Assembly (NCBI GenBank): GCA_002410505.1
Contig: DHSO01000052.1
Coordinates: forward strand, 1-64,000
Source: Cloacimonetes bacterium UBA5284
GTDB taxonomy: Bacteria; Cloacimonadota; Cloacimonadia; Cloacimonadales; Cloacimonadaceae
Direction: 5' to 3'
Length of the DNA stretch: 64,000 nt
Shown one piece after another: positions 1 to 9,288 of the stretch. Position 1 is the stretch's first letter; every line of letters begins with the position of its first letter. The position numbers and the translations under genes were made by a program. Below the pieces are notes generated by a model, which was not told where the DNA came from, made no database searches, and saw nothing but the letters and a program-made list of their open reading frames with translations.

Positions 1-515
1 GAACGTGCCGGAGGCACGAGATACAAAGCAATACGTTCACCATATATTAGTGCCGGAGTTTGGGGTCCCAAGGACGAACAAGGTGAGTTTTTGGGGTAAA
101 AAGATCGGGGTCCCTGAAAAGGAACATCGTGATTTTTTGGGGTGAAAGAAACGAGATACACCAGCATCTTGCAGCCGGTGGAAGGCACCATCTGGGCTGC
201 CAAGCTCCGTTTTGCAGAAGCAGCGCAGCTGCCGGAAAGTGAAGCGACATCTTGACCGTAGGTAAGTAAAGAAAGCGACCTGGAGATCGCTTCTACCTTG
301 TGGCAAACAGAGCTTGCCACCCTAAAGCCTGGAAACGCTACAACTCTACAACCCCAAAACCTCAAAACGCCAAAACTCTACAACCTTAAAACCTTATAAA
401 ACCTTCCACCCTTTATCATGAATAATGACACCAATCTCCGGTGTGTATCGGAGGAAGCTGATTGCGGGCTCAGCTCCGTAGCGGAGGATTATTATGCCCG
501 GCATAGCGATTTATC
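1..515. other. Gene-free, hairpin-rich left end
   Basis: I see no credible gene here; the minus-strand open frames lack an upstream Shine-Dalgarno and any recognisable motif. The stretch holds several short perfect hairpins: CGTGCC/GGCACG at 4-18, AAGCGA/TCGCTT at 273-292, GTGGCAA/TTGCCAC at 300-320, AGCTGA/TCAGCT at 456-475 and CTCCG/CGGAG near 473-485. GGGGT occurs four times between 57 and 148, and an 8-bp tandem repeat lies at 337-402. It looks like an assembly of dispersed intergenic repeats rather than a decayed gene, but that is inference without genome-wide comparison. Confidence 0.6.
337..402. repeat. Degenerate 8-bp tandem repeat (NNNAAAAC / NCTACAAC)
   Basis: The stretch divides cleanly into consecutive octamers: GCTACAAC, TCTACAAC, CCCAAAAC, CTCAAAAC, GCCAAAAC, TCTACAAC, CTTAAAAC, and then a 10-base unit CTTATAAAAC. 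Every unit ends in AAC, the tract is almost free of G on the plus strand, and TCTACAAC recurs exactly. It is a short minisatellite in non-coding DNA; its function is unknown. Confidence 0.75.
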
Positions 516-521
516 TTGACG
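516..521 (+). promoter_or_regulatory. Putative -35 hexamer TTGACG
   Basis: TTGACG lies 120 bases before the methyltransferase start. No convincing -10 follows at 16-18 bases. It is listed because TTGAC-type hexamers recur upstream of most transcription units in this window. Confidence 0.3.
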
Positions 522-640
522 AAATATGTATAGCATCAATAATTGGACAGAGTTAATAAACGATATTAAAAGCTATATGTACAGGTATATGGCATCTCAA
601 TTTGCCAATCCATATTATAATCACAAGCGAGGTAAGAACC

Positions 641-1369
641 GTGAAAGACGTATTCCAAATCCTGAATCAGATCGATGGCGGTGTTGTATTGGATGCAGCA
701 ACGGGGCGGGGAGAATTCATCAACCTGCTGAAACAATACCTGAAAAGCTATACCCAGATCATCGGAGTGGACTATTCCGAGAAAAGTGTAGCTTACGCGC
801 AGAAACTGTTCCCGGAAAATAATGTGGAGATTTACCGTATGAATCTGGAAGATTTACCCTACGAGGACGAGCATTTTGATACCGTTTGCGCTTCAAACTC
901 ACTACATCATTTTGAGAACCTGAATAAGGTGATGACGGAGATAATGCGGGTGCTGAAACCCGGAGGTACTTTTATCCTCAGCGAAATGTACGCGGATGGT
1001 ATCCAGAGTCAACCCCAGCTAACTCATATAATGATGCATCACTGGGTAGCAAAGGTGGATAGTCTGAGCGGAGTATATCACGCAAGCACATTCACAAAGG
1101 ATGAGCTCATCCGCATCGTAAAGAGGCTGAAGCTCAAGAAAATACACATCGAAGATTTTTATCACGAGGTGGATGATCCCAAAGACCCCAAAACAAGTAT
1201 CAGTTTGGTGAAAAACTGTCAGGATACCATCAAACGTCTGGAGCAGCTTGGTGAATATCCTGAACTGATAAAAGAAGGCGAAGCGCTGATAGCCCGGATC
1301 AATGATATTGGTTTTGCCGGCGCTTCCCGCATCCTGATTACAGCTTACAAATCAAAAGGAGATAAATAA
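641..1369 (+). CDS. Class I SAM-dependent methyltransferase
   Basis: This is a small-molecule or unknown-substrate methyltransferase of the UbiE/Methyltransf_11 type, 242 residues. The SAM-binding glycine motif (VLDAATGRGEFI) lies near the N-terminus, followed by an acidic residue after the second strand (IIGVDYSEKS) and the post-motif LPYEDEHFDTVCASNSLHHF and VLKPGGTFILSE segments typical of the family. I chose GTG at 641 because GAGG stands about eight bases upstream; a TTG at 602 is in frame but lacks such a site. The stop overlaps the rho start codon (TAATG), so the two are probably co-transcribed. The substrate cannot be told from sequence. Confidence 0.8.
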   Translation: MKDVFQILNQIDGGVVLDAATGRGEFINLLKQYLKSYTQIIGVDYSEKSVAYAQKLFPENNVEIYRMNLEDLPYEDEHFDTVCASNSLHHFENLNKVMTEIMRVLKPGGTFILSEMYADGIQSQPQLTHIMMHHWVAKVDSLSGVYHASTFTKDELIRIVKRLKLKKIHIEDFYHEVDDPKDPKTSISLVKNCQDTIKRLEQLGEYPELIKEGEALIARINDIGFAGASRILITAYKSKGDK

Positions 1370-2628
1370 TGCTGATAGAAGACGATCTATTTGCTATGAC
1401 GCAAGCCCAGCTGACAAAGCTGGCAAAAAAGATATCAATCCCCGGATACTCTCAATATAAAGGTACAGAACTCATATTCAAGATATTGGAGTTTCAGGCA
1501 GCTCAAGAAGGCCTTGCTTTTGTGACCGGTTGCTTGGAGATAATGGACGATGGCTTCGGATTCTTGAGATTCCCGAACAATAGCTATCTGCCCGGCAAGG
1601 ATGATGTGTATGTTTCTCTTACGCAAATCCGTAGATTCAGCCTGAAGAACGGTCACATGGTCTCCGGACCGGTGCGTTCACCCAAAGAAGGTGAGAAATA
1701 CTATGCCTTGTTGCGCGTGGAGGCAGTGAATTATATGTCTCCCTCCGGCTTGCAGGATATGCGTACTTTCGATGAACTCACCCCCTACTACCCCACCGAG
1801 CGCTTGAACTTGGAATTTGATCCTGAAAACTATAGCACCCGCATCATCAATCTCTTCACTCCGGTGGGCAAAGGCCAACGCGGTTTGATCGTAGCAGCTC
1901 CCAGAACTGGAAAGACTACTCTGTTGCAGGATATCGCCAATGCCATCCTGAGCAATCATCCGGAAGTATATCTCATCGTACTGCTGGTAGATGAACGCCC
2001 GGAAGAAGTAACTGAGATGAAAAAAGTGCTGAAGCCCGGAAACAGTGAAGTGATATCCTCCACTTTCGACGAATCACCAAAGAACCACACCAACGTGGCG
2101 GAGATCATCCTGGAAAAATCCAAACGTATGATCGAACTGGGGCAGGATGTAGTAATTGTATTGGACAGCATCACCCGTCTGGCTAGAGCTTACAACAATA
2201 TCACTCCCTCCAGCGGAAAAGTGCTCTCCGGTGGTATCGACGCTAACGGCCTGATCAAACCTAAAAAATTCTTCGGTTCTGCCCGTAATACTGAAGAAGC
2301 CGGCAGCCTTACCATCATAGCCACCGCACTCATCGATACCGGCTCAAAGATGGATCAAGTGATCTTTGAAGAGTTTAAGGGAACCGGTAATATGGAACTG
2401 GTGCTGGATCGCAGCATCTCCGATATGCGCCTCTACCCCGCCATCGACCTTGTGAAATCCGGTACTCGGCGCGAAGAATTGTTGCTCACCAAAAACGAGA
2501 TCAATCGTATGTATGTGCTGCGCAAATACCTCAAAACGATCAGCCCGATCCAGGGTATCGAAACCCTGCGTAAACAGATGAAGGCATCAAAGAGTAACGA
2601 CGATCTCTTGAATTCGATGAGTAATTGA
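1369..2628 (+). CDS. rho: Transcription termination factor Rho
   Basis: Rho is the hexameric RNA-dependent ATPase that ends transcription. The 419 residues show the family order: an N-terminal helical Rho_N segment (about 1-45), a cold-shock-like RNA-binding fold (GCLEIMDDGFGFLRF, about 55-120), and the RecA-type ATPase with Walker A APRTGKTTLL near 178-187 and a Walker B IVLDSITRLARAYN segment. The loop GGIDANGLIKPKKFFGSARN, important for RNA translocation in the family, is intact, and the length matches canonical Rho (E. coli 419). The P-loop reads PRTGKT instead of the usual PKAGKT, a conservative change. It starts in TAATG with the preceding gene and its stop overlaps the next start. Confidence 0.97.
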   Translation: MLIEDDLFAMTQAQLTKLAKKISIPGYSQYKGTELIFKILEFQAAQEGLAFVTGCLEIMDDGFGFLRFPNNSYLPGKDDVYVSLTQIRRFSLKNGHMVSGPVRSPKEGEKYYALLRVEAVNYMSPSGLQDMRTFDELTPYYPTERLNLEFDPENYSTRIINLFTPVGKGQRGLIVAAPRTGKTTLLQDIANAILSNHPEVYLIVLLVDERPEEVTEMKKVLKPGNSEVISSTFDESPKNHTNVAEIILEKSKRMIELGQDVVIVLDSITRLARAYNNITPSSGKVLSGGIDANGLIKPKKFFGSARNTEEAGSLTIIATALIDTGSKMDQVIFEEFKGTGNMELVLDRSISDMRLYPAIDLVKSGTRREELLLTKNEINRMYVLRKYLKTISPIQGIETLRKQMKASKSNDDLLNSMSN

Positions 2629-3830
2629 TGGAACTAACTGCCCCCGGTGGAGATTTAAATAAAATCAAAACTGCCATCAAGTATGGAGCTGATGCTGTGT
2701 ATTGCGGTTACAAGCTCTTTGGCTTGCGTGCAAGCGCGACTAATCTATCCAAAGCAGAATTGATGGAAGCCATAGCTTTTGTCCATAATCACAAAGCGAA
2801 GCTCTATCTTACTCTGAATGCCTACCTGAAAAATTGCGATTATCCTGCACTGAGGGATTTTTTGCTCTGGCTGAAAGATAGCGGGACTGACGCTGTAATC
2901 GTATCAGATCCCGGAGTGTTCACAATGGTGCAGAGTATCACCCAAATACCCATCCATGTAAGCACACAGGCCAACATATGCTCGGTTCAAGCGGCTCACT
3001 TCTGGCACAATCTGGGGGCAAAACGCATCGTGGTAGCACGGGAAATGAGCTTCGCCGAGATTGTGGAAACTAAGGCAGCCCTGCCGGATCTGGAAATCGA
3101 GTGTTTCATCCACGGAGCTATGTGTGTGGCCTATTCAGGGCGCTGTCTGCTAAGCGCATACTTCAATCGGCGCAGTGCCAACAGCGGGGCCTGTACTCAG
3201 GTTTGTCGATGGAATTGGGCACTTACTCAGCAAGAGAGACCGGGTGAATATCTCCCGGTGGAAGAAGATCAATATGGCAGCCATATCCTTAGCTCCAAAG
3301 ACCTTTGTATGCTGAGTAAAATCCCATTGATGCAAAAAGCGGGTATTGATGCGGGAAAGATCGAAGGACGCATGAAAAGCGAATACTATGTGGCACAGTT
3401 GTGTCGTGTATATCGCAAAGCTATGGAAAGCTCCGGACAGGATTCCTCTGTGTGGGAGATGCTGCGTGAAGAACTGCAAAAGGTTTCGCATCGTCCATAT
3501 TGGGAGGGCTTTTATGACTTTCCTGCTGGTGACGCTGGCATCGTGGAAAAAAGCGACCAAAGCGCTTACATCTCAAAAAGCGAGTATTGTGGAAAAGTAA
3601 TTGCACATGAAGATGGCAATATGGTTTTCGACTGTCTGGCAAAGATATCTCTGGGCGATACCATTGAATTGATTTTCCCGGAGATAAACCAGGATATCAG
3701 ACTGCAGGTTAACAAGATATATGATAATGATTACAAAGAACTTGTGTGCACAAAGCCAAACGCACGCTTTAGAGTGCCTTTGGCCCAAAAAGACGTGTTG
3801 GGAGCATTGATTCGCCGATGCTTGGATTAA
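2628..3830 (+). CDS. Peptidase U32 family protein (TrhP/YegQ-like)
   Basis: This is a member of the U32 family, whose characterised bacterial members (TrhP/YegQ, RlhA) hydroxylate tRNA or rRNA bases and whose historical name comes from collagenase PrtC. The start MELTAPGGDLNKIKTAI and AIKYGADAVYCG are typical. The U32 signature is present as ECFIHGAMCVAYSGRCLLS, with further cysteines at GACTQVCRW, consistent with an Fe-S-binding Cys set. ATG 2628 overlaps the rho stop by one base; a TTG one codon upstream is ignored. Downstream, the next gene starts 13 bases before its stop. A tRNA-modifying role is family-based inference; tadA lies in the same run. Confidence 0.88.
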   Translation: MELTAPGGDLNKIKTAIKYGADAVYCGYKLFGLRASATNLSKAELMEAIAFVHNHKAKLYLTLNAYLKNCDYPALRDFLLWLKDSGTDAVIVSDPGVFTMVQSITQIPIHVSTQANICSVQAAHFWHNLGAKRIVVAREMSFAEIVETKAALPDLEIECFIHGAMCVAYSGRCLLSAYFNRRSANSGACTQVCRWNWALTQQERPGEYLPVEEDQYGSHILSSKDLCMLSKIPLMQKAGIDAGKIEGRMKSEYYVAQLCRVYRKAMESSGQDSSVWEMLREELQKVSHRPYWEGFYDFPAGDAGIVEKSDQSAYISKSEYCGKVIAHEDGNMVFDCLAKISLGDTIELIFPEINQDIRLQVNKIYDNDYKELVCTKPNARFRVPLAQKDVLGALIRRCLD

Positions 3831-4960
3831 GAGTATTCCTCTCCCTGCTTTTGCTAAGTGCGATCAGCTTGGGAGCGCAGATCCGCAAAGACTTCAGGAA
3901 CCTTGAAAAGCTATTTGATGAAGGCAAGATAAGCGAACTGCAAAGAGAGCTGACAACGCTGAAACCAAATAAAGACGACGAACGTGCTTTGATGCTGTAT
4001 TATGATGCAATGCTCAGCACCGGCAAAAGCGACGCCCTAAGTAAATTCAATACTTGCGTGGAGCAGTATCCCAAGACTCTTCATGGACAACTGGCCATGC
4101 TGGAAGCTGCCAAGATCCACATACTGGAGAGGGAAATGCAAAAAGCAGGATCTCTATTGCGCCGCATCAATTCTCCTGATATCGTTGAGCGTTTTTATTG
4201 GTCAGCAGTGGTGTTTTACTGGTTGGAAGACTATTCTGCCGCGATCGCGAATGCCGAGAATTATATCCGGCTGAGTCCCAAGGGTAAAGAGGTAGAACCT
4301 GCGCATTACCTGGTGGTGGAATCATACCTGAACCAGAGAAAATACCAGAGTGCCATCTCCAGTCTATCCAAAATACGCCATATCAAAGCTTATGACCGGC
4401 AGTACTATCACTACAAGCTGGGCATGGTATATGAATTGAACTCAAACGCCAAAGAAGCATTGAAGGCATATCGTGAAGGCTATGAGCTGGACAAATACTC
4501 TCAAGTGGCATTCAATATCGAAGAACGGCTGTTTGCAATGCGCGGTCGTGCCCCGTCTCTGGATCTAAGTTTTCTATATCCTTATACACCTCTGGACATC
4601 CCCGTAGAAATAGCGTCGGATAGCCTTGACACAGAATTGGATGCCGGAACTGAGGTCACAGAAGAGCCAAATCTGCCGGATTTGCCGCCTATCGGCGACT
4701 TCCTACCCGTAAAGCTGATAGCCAAGCCCTTGAAAGGTTTCTTTTTGCAGGCGGGCAGATTCTCTGTGGAAACCAACGCAGAACGCTTGTGTCACACAAT
4801 CCGGGAGATGAATGTCCCCGCTTCATATTATGAGGACAAGTCCCAGGGAAAAACCACATGGGTCGTTCTGGCCGGGCCCTTCAGCAATCGTGAACAGACA
4901 GACGGAGCCAAAGCCCGTCTAATAAATCGCGAAATCAACAGCTTTATAGTACAGTACTAA
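3818..4960 (+). CDS. Secreted TPR protein with C-terminal SPOR domain
   Basis: This 380-residue envelope protein has a short hydrophobic signal peptide (MLGLRVFLSLLLLSAISLGA) at residues 1-20. Next come several TPR-like helical pairs (about 30-240), including KLGMVYELNSNAKEALKAYREGYELDK. An acidic and proline-rich linker (about 255-290) leads to a terminal SPOR-type module (about 300-380, FFLQAGRFSVETNAERLCHTI and TTWVVLAGPFSNREQ). SPOR domains bind denuded peptidoglycan glycan at division sites; that role is inferred from the family. The start overlaps the U32 gene by 13 bases, and its stop abuts the mutS start (TAAATG), so translation is probably coupled. Confidence 0.8.
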   Translation: MLGLRVFLSLLLLSAISLGAQIRKDFRNLEKLFDEGKISELQRELTTLKPNKDDERALMLYYDAMLSTGKSDALSKFNTCVEQYPKTLHGQLAMLEAAKIHILEREMQKAGSLLRRINSPDIVERFYWSAVVFYWLEDYSAAIANAENYIRLSPKGKEVEPAHYLVVESYLNQRKYQSAISSLSKIRHIKAYDRQYYHYKLGMVYELNSNAKEALKAYREGYELDKYSQVAFNIEERLFAMRGRAPSLDLSFLYPYTPLDIPVEIASDSLDTELDAGTEVTEEPNLPDLPPIGDFLPVKLIAKPLKGFFLQAGRFSVETNAERLCHTIREMNVPASYYEDKSQGKTTWVVLAGPFSNREQTDGAKARLINREINSFIVQY

Positions 4961-7591
4961 ATGGAAAACACCAAACTCACACCCATGCTTCGCCAGTATT
5001 TTGAGGTCAAGCAGGCACATCCGGATAAATTGGTCCTTTTTCGCATGGGTGATTTTTATGAAACTTTTTTTGAAGATGCTGTTACTGCCTCCAGAATCCT
5101 GAACATAACCCTCACCACTCGCAATAAGAATGACGATAAACCCATCCCGCTGGCTGGTTTCCCCTATCACGCTCTGGAGAACTATCTGGACAAATTGATC
5201 AAAAGCGGTCTGAAAGTGGCAATCTGTGAACAAACCGAGGATCCCAAAAAGGCCGTGGGGTTGGTGAAACGTGAGGTAACCGAGATCATAACTCCCGGTG
5301 CAGTGCTGGATCAAAACCTTTTGGAAGGCACAGCCAACGTGTTTCTGAGTACCATGTATCGTTCCGACAGGCAAAAACTATGTGGACTTGCTCATTTGGA
5401 TCTCTCCACCGGTGAGTTCTTTTTTACTGAACTGGCTGAAGAAGAATTGGCCAATGAGTTGCAACGCCTCCGACCCGCAGAGATATTGGTGGACAGCAGC
5501 GTCAATGAAGCATATGTGAAAGAATTGAAGCTCGAGCACAATCCCACCATCAGTATCTTTGACAACTGGCAATTTCAACCCGCGGAAGCCAAAGCGCTCC
5601 TATTGAAGCATTTCGGCGTCAGCAGTTTGGAACCTTTCGGAGCACATAATCGACCCTATGGCGCCACGGCTGCGGGAGCCACACTGGCTTATGTGATGAG
5701 CCTTTACAAGGTTCCTCTCACGCATATCACTGCACTGAGGTTTTATTCATTATCCCAATATATGCAATTGGATGAGATCAGCCGCCGCAATCTGGAGCTG
5801 ACTCGCAGTATCCGATATGGTAATCGACATGGAAGCTTACTCAGCGTTATAGATCAGAGCCAAACCCCCATGGGCAGCAGGCTTTTACAACAGTGGCTAT
5901 TGCACCCCTTGATCGAACTGGATCAGATCCTTGCCAGACAAGCCATCGTCTCCGCCTTTATGAAGCAGAGTGCCTATTTGAAAGATATCCGCGTCTCACT
6001 AAAAGAAATTGGAGATATCTCCCGGATCGTATCCCGTCTGGGTTCTTTGCGCATAAATCCCCGTGAGCTGTTGGCATTACAGAGTTATCTGATCAGCGCG
6101 AAAGAATTGAAACACAAGCTGGAAATCTTTTCTGAAGACCTTTTTGCGGATTGGATAAGCATGCTGGATACTTTCGAGGATATCGATGCCATGATCGACA
6201 AAGCCATTGCGGAAAACCCGCCAAACACGATCACCGAAGGTGGCATTTTCAAGCAAGGATACCAGAATGATCTGGATGAACTGATGGAACTGGTACATGA
6301 TGGTAAAAGCTGGATTGCCAGATTGGAGGACGATGAAAAACGTAAGACCGGCATTCCCAGCCTGAAAGTTGGATACAACCGCGTTTTTGGCTATTACATA
6401 GAAGTGACCACGACCCATAAAAGCAAGGTTCCGGACTACTATATCCCCAAGCAGACCCTGGTCAATTCCGAGCGCTATATATCTCCCCGATTGAAAGAAT
6501 TTGAAGCCAAGGTGCTCTCCAGCGAAGAAAAGATTAAGAATCTGGAGTATGAATTGTACAAAGAGCTGCGAACAGAGCTTGCCACGCACCTGCCCCGCTT
6601 GCAGCGGCTCAGCGACATTATTGGCGAGATCGACGTATACAGCTCCATGGCATATCTGGCATGGCAAAACCACTATTGCTGCCCTGTCTTCAGCGAAAAC
6701 CGAAATCTGCACATTGAGGCTGGCAGGCATCCTGTGATTGAGAAGCTGATGGGCGAAGCGGAATTTATTCCCAATGATACTCAGCTAGACTATCCTGAGA
6801 CCTGTATCGCTTTGATCACCGGACCCAATATGGCAGGCAAATCCACCTACCTGCGACAGGTAGGACTCTTGGTAATCCTTGCCCAAATTGGCAGCTACGT
6901 TCCAGCGAATGCTATGCAAATGCCCATCTTTGACCGGGTTTTTACCAGAGTGGGAGCCTCAGACAACCTTGCACAAGGCCAAAGCACTTTTTTGGTGGAA
7001 ATGATCGAAACGGCAAACATCCTTAATTCCGCCACTCCCCAATCTCTGATCCTTTTGGATGAGATCGGACGCGGAACATCTACTTTTGACGGGCTCAGCC
7101 TGGCCTGGGCTATCATAGAGCAAATCCAGAAACAAATCAAAGCTCTCACCCTTTTTGCAACTCATTATCACGAACTTACAGAATTGGAAAACATATATCC
7201 AGACATCAAAAACTACAATGTGGCAGTGAAGCTATACGATGAACAAATGATATTCATCCGCAAGATCGAACGCGGTGGTGCAGATCAAAGCTATGGCATT
7301 CAGGTAGCTCGTCTGGCAGGAATACCCAACCGTGTGATCCGCAGAGCCCAAGAGATACTGAAAAACCTGGAGGAACACGAGATCAGTCCCCAAGGACTGA
7401 GTAAAAGCCTACGCAAGAAACTGGCCAGCAGCACTCCACAATTGGAAATCTTTGAAGTAATGATAGATAAAGCAAATGAACACGAAGCCATAATAAATCA
7501 AATCCGCGAACTGGAGCCCGAAGAATTGAGCCCAATCGCCGCCTGGCAACTGCTCAGCGAACTCCAGAAGCAAATCTTGGGAGAATCATGA
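4961..7591 (+). CDS. mutS: DNA mismatch repair protein MutS
   Basis: MutS recognises mispaired bases and signals repair. The 876-residue protein has the full architecture: an N-terminal mismatch-binding domain containing FRMGDFYETFFEDA (the Phe-X-Glu-type reading wedge lies in this domain), connector, lever and clamp regions, and the C-terminal ABC-type ATPase. The ATPase shows Walker A GPNMAGKSTYLRQ (about 619-632), Walker B LILLDEIGRGTSTFDG and ATHYHELTEL. The length is normal for MutS1. ATG directly follows the upstream stop codon, and the C-terminal codons overlap the next start (ATGA). No mutL is visible in the window. Confidence 0.98.
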   Translation: MENTKLTPMLRQYFEVKQAHPDKLVLFRMGDFYETFFEDAVTASRILNITLTTRNKNDDKPIPLAGFPYHALENYLDKLIKSGLKVAICEQTEDPKKAVGLVKREVTEIITPGAVLDQNLLEGTANVFLSTMYRSDRQKLCGLAHLDLSTGEFFFTELAEEELANELQRLRPAEILVDSSVNEAYVKELKLEHNPTISIFDNWQFQPAEAKALLLKHFGVSSLEPFGAHNRPYGATAAGATLAYVMSLYKVPLTHITALRFYSLSQYMQLDEISRRNLELTRSIRYGNRHGSLLSVIDQSQTPMGSRLLQQWLLHPLIELDQILARQAIVSAFMKQSAYLKDIRVSLKEIGDISRIVSRLGSLRINPRELLALQSYLISAKELKHKLEIFSEDLFADWISMLDTFEDIDAMIDKAIAENPPNTITEGGIFKQGYQNDLDELMELVHDGKSWIARLEDDEKRKTGIPSLKVGYNRVFGYYIEVTTTHKSKVPDYYIPKQTLVNSERYISPRLKEFEAKVLSSEEKIKNLEYELYKELRTELATHLPRLQRLSDIIGEIDVYSSMAYLAWQNHYCCPVFSENRNLHIEAGRHPVIEKLMGEAEFIPNDTQLDYPETCIALITGPNMAGKSTYLRQVGLLVILAQIGSYVPANAMQMPIFDRVFTRVGASDNLAQGQSTFLVEMIETANILNSATPQSLILLDEIGRGTSTFDGLSLAWAIIEQIQKQIKALTLFATHYHELTELENIYPDIKNYNVAVKLYDEQMIFIRKIERGGADQSYGIQVARLAGIPNRVIRRAQEILKNLEEHEISPQGLSKSLRKKLASSTPQLEIFEVMIDKANEHEAIINQIRELEPEELSPIAAWQLLSELQKQILGES

Positions 7592-9288
7592 TACGCAATA
7601 TATTTTTTGCCATTATCTTAGTGGCTCTTTTTGCCTGTTCCGGCCCACGGGGAAACAGCGCCGGAATCATCAATTCCGAAAGAATATCAAAGACCGAATT
7701 CATCAATACATATCGGAGCTATACGGCAAACTTTCAGCTGCAAAACCAGCGTATGCCCACCACAGAAGAAAAGGTGGATGTTTACAAGGACTCATGGAAT
7801 TACCTTACCCGTAAGGTTGTCTTACAACAGCATTTTAAGCGCCATCAAATCTCAGCAAGCGAACAGGAAGTAATCGACACTTTGCTTACAAACATTCCGC
7901 CTTTTCTACTGAATAATCCGGCTCTGATGATTAACGGTAAATTCAGCCATGATCTCTACAATCAATCTGTCCGATATGACAGCCCTCTGAATATGAGTGC
8001 CATCCGCAATTCATACCGGGAATCCTATGTGCCGGTGCAGAAGCTGAAAGAGAAGATGATAGACGAGGATCTGTCAAGCAAAAAGAAGAGTGGCAGAATA
8101 GCCGACATAGTGGTGAGTAAAGCCGATTTTGAGCTTGTAGTATTTGATCCCCTGGCCATGGAACCTATGCTTAGTGATAGCGAGATCGAAGCGTTTTATC
8201 AGAGAAATTTGCAGCGCTTTGCCATGGATCCCATCTACAGCTTAGAATACCTCAGTCTGCCGGTGAAACCCAGAGATGAGGACAGAATCTACACTGAGGC
8301 CGTAACAGACAGTATCTACAGACAAGTCCTTGCGGGGAAGAGCTTTGAAACTGTGATCGAAGAAAAACAGGAACAAGTGCCGGGAATCAATCTGCTGGAC
8401 CCGGGCTTTGTCCTGATCGAAAATATCGATGAGGACATTCTGGAAACTCTGGAAATTCTGGATAATAATAAATATAGCAGTCCCATCGCTTTGGGGCATG
8501 GTTTTGCCATCTTCCAGAAACTCCAGCGCACAAAGTCCATGCTGAGCTACAGAGCCTTACAGATACCGCCCATACTTTCGCCCAATACCATCAACTCCCA
8601 TCACAGCCAGGCTGTGGGAGCACTCAATCTCGCTCGGGATCTGGGAGCGAAAACTGCAGCGGATGAATTGGAACTGGAACTGACGCGAAAGGACACACTT
8701 AGTGTCAATGACCTGTGGTACAGTGACAAATTGGTGGTAGATAAAGTGATCAGCGAATTGATGAACCATAAAAAGGGAGACTTTCTGGAGCCGGTGTATT
8801 CTACGATCACCGGAAACTGGCTGGTGATTCGCCTCACAGAGAATCAAGTTAACCGCGTGTATCCGCTAGAAAATGTGAGACATATCATAGTACCCGAACT
8901 AATGGCTATGCGGCAACGAAGCATGGCACTTCAGAAAGCAGAGTCCTGGCTGATGGAAAACCCCGATCTGGAAACCGATATTCTCAGGGATCGGGTGCAG
9001 CACTACCACAAATCCGGCATCGAAAGCCAATATGCCGGCAAATCTTTGGAGCTGATATATCTCAGAGCTATCGACCGTCATTTGCAAAATAAAAGTCCCG
9101 TGGTCGACACTTTGGGAGATCTGCAAGTAATCCTGATCCCGAGAGCATATTACAAGAATAAAGCTGAAACAGCAGATCGCGAAACCCTGAGAAAGCTATA
9201 TGTACAGCAATTGCCCAGAACCTGGTTTGAAGATTGGTTGAACACTCAGATCAACAAGGCCAGAATACAGGTTTTCGTTAGCCCATGA
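7588..9288 (+). CDS. Lipoprotein with SurA/PpiC-like chaperone-isomerase architecture
   Basis: The 566-residue protein begins with a lipoprotein signal peptide whose lipobox is LFAC (Cys17). It continues with a SurA/PpiD-like N-terminal helical region (SKTEFINTYRSY, then KDSWNYLTRKVVLQQHFKRH). Two parvulin-like segments follow, around 195-310 (YSLEYLSLPVKPR, FETVIEE, GFAIFQKLQR) and around 380-440 (GDFLEPVYSTITGNWLVIRL). Proteins of this kind escort outer-membrane proteins in the periplasm and may isomerise prolyl bonds; the parvulin cores look degenerate, so enzymatic activity is uncertain. It overlaps mutS by four bases (ATGA) and tadA by four bases. Confidence 0.7.
   Translation: MIRNIFFAIILVALFACSGPRGNSAGIINSERISKTEFINTYRSYTANFQLQNQRMPTTEEKVDVYKDSWNYLTRKVVLQQHFKRHQISASEQEVIDTLLTNIPPFLLNNPALMINGKFSHDLYNQSVRYDSPLNMSAIRNSYRESYVPVQKLKEKMIDEDLSSKKKSGRIADIVVSKADFELVVFDPLAMEPMLSDSEIEAFYQRNLQRFAMDPIYSLEYLSLPVKPRDEDRIYTEAVTDSIYRQVLAGKSFETVIEEKQEQVPGINLLDPGFVLIENIDEDILETLEILDNNKYSSPIALGHGFAIFQKLQRTKSMLSYRALQIPPILSPNTINSHHSQAVGALNLARDLGAKTAADELELELTRKDTLSVNDLWYSDKLVVDKVISELMNHKKGDFLEPVYSTITGNWLVIRLTENQVNRVYPLENVRHIIVPELMAMRQRSMALQKAESWLMENPDLETDILRDRVQHYHKSGIESQYAGKSLELIYLRAIDRHLQNKSPVVDTLGDLQVILIPRAYYKNKAETADRETLRKLYVQQLPRTWFEDWLNTQINKARIQVFVSP

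Noticed and set aside
57..148. Four GGGG runs as a G-quadruplex
   Set aside because: The spacings of roughly 15-30 bases between runs are too long for a stable quadruplex.
37..306. Two minus-strand open frames in the left-end non-coding region
   Set aside because: No ribosome-binding site or motif; they run across hairpin repeats.
6077..6730. 217-residue minus-strand open frame inside mutS
   Set aside because: It lies wholly within conserved mutS coding sequence and shows no motif or ribosome-binding site.
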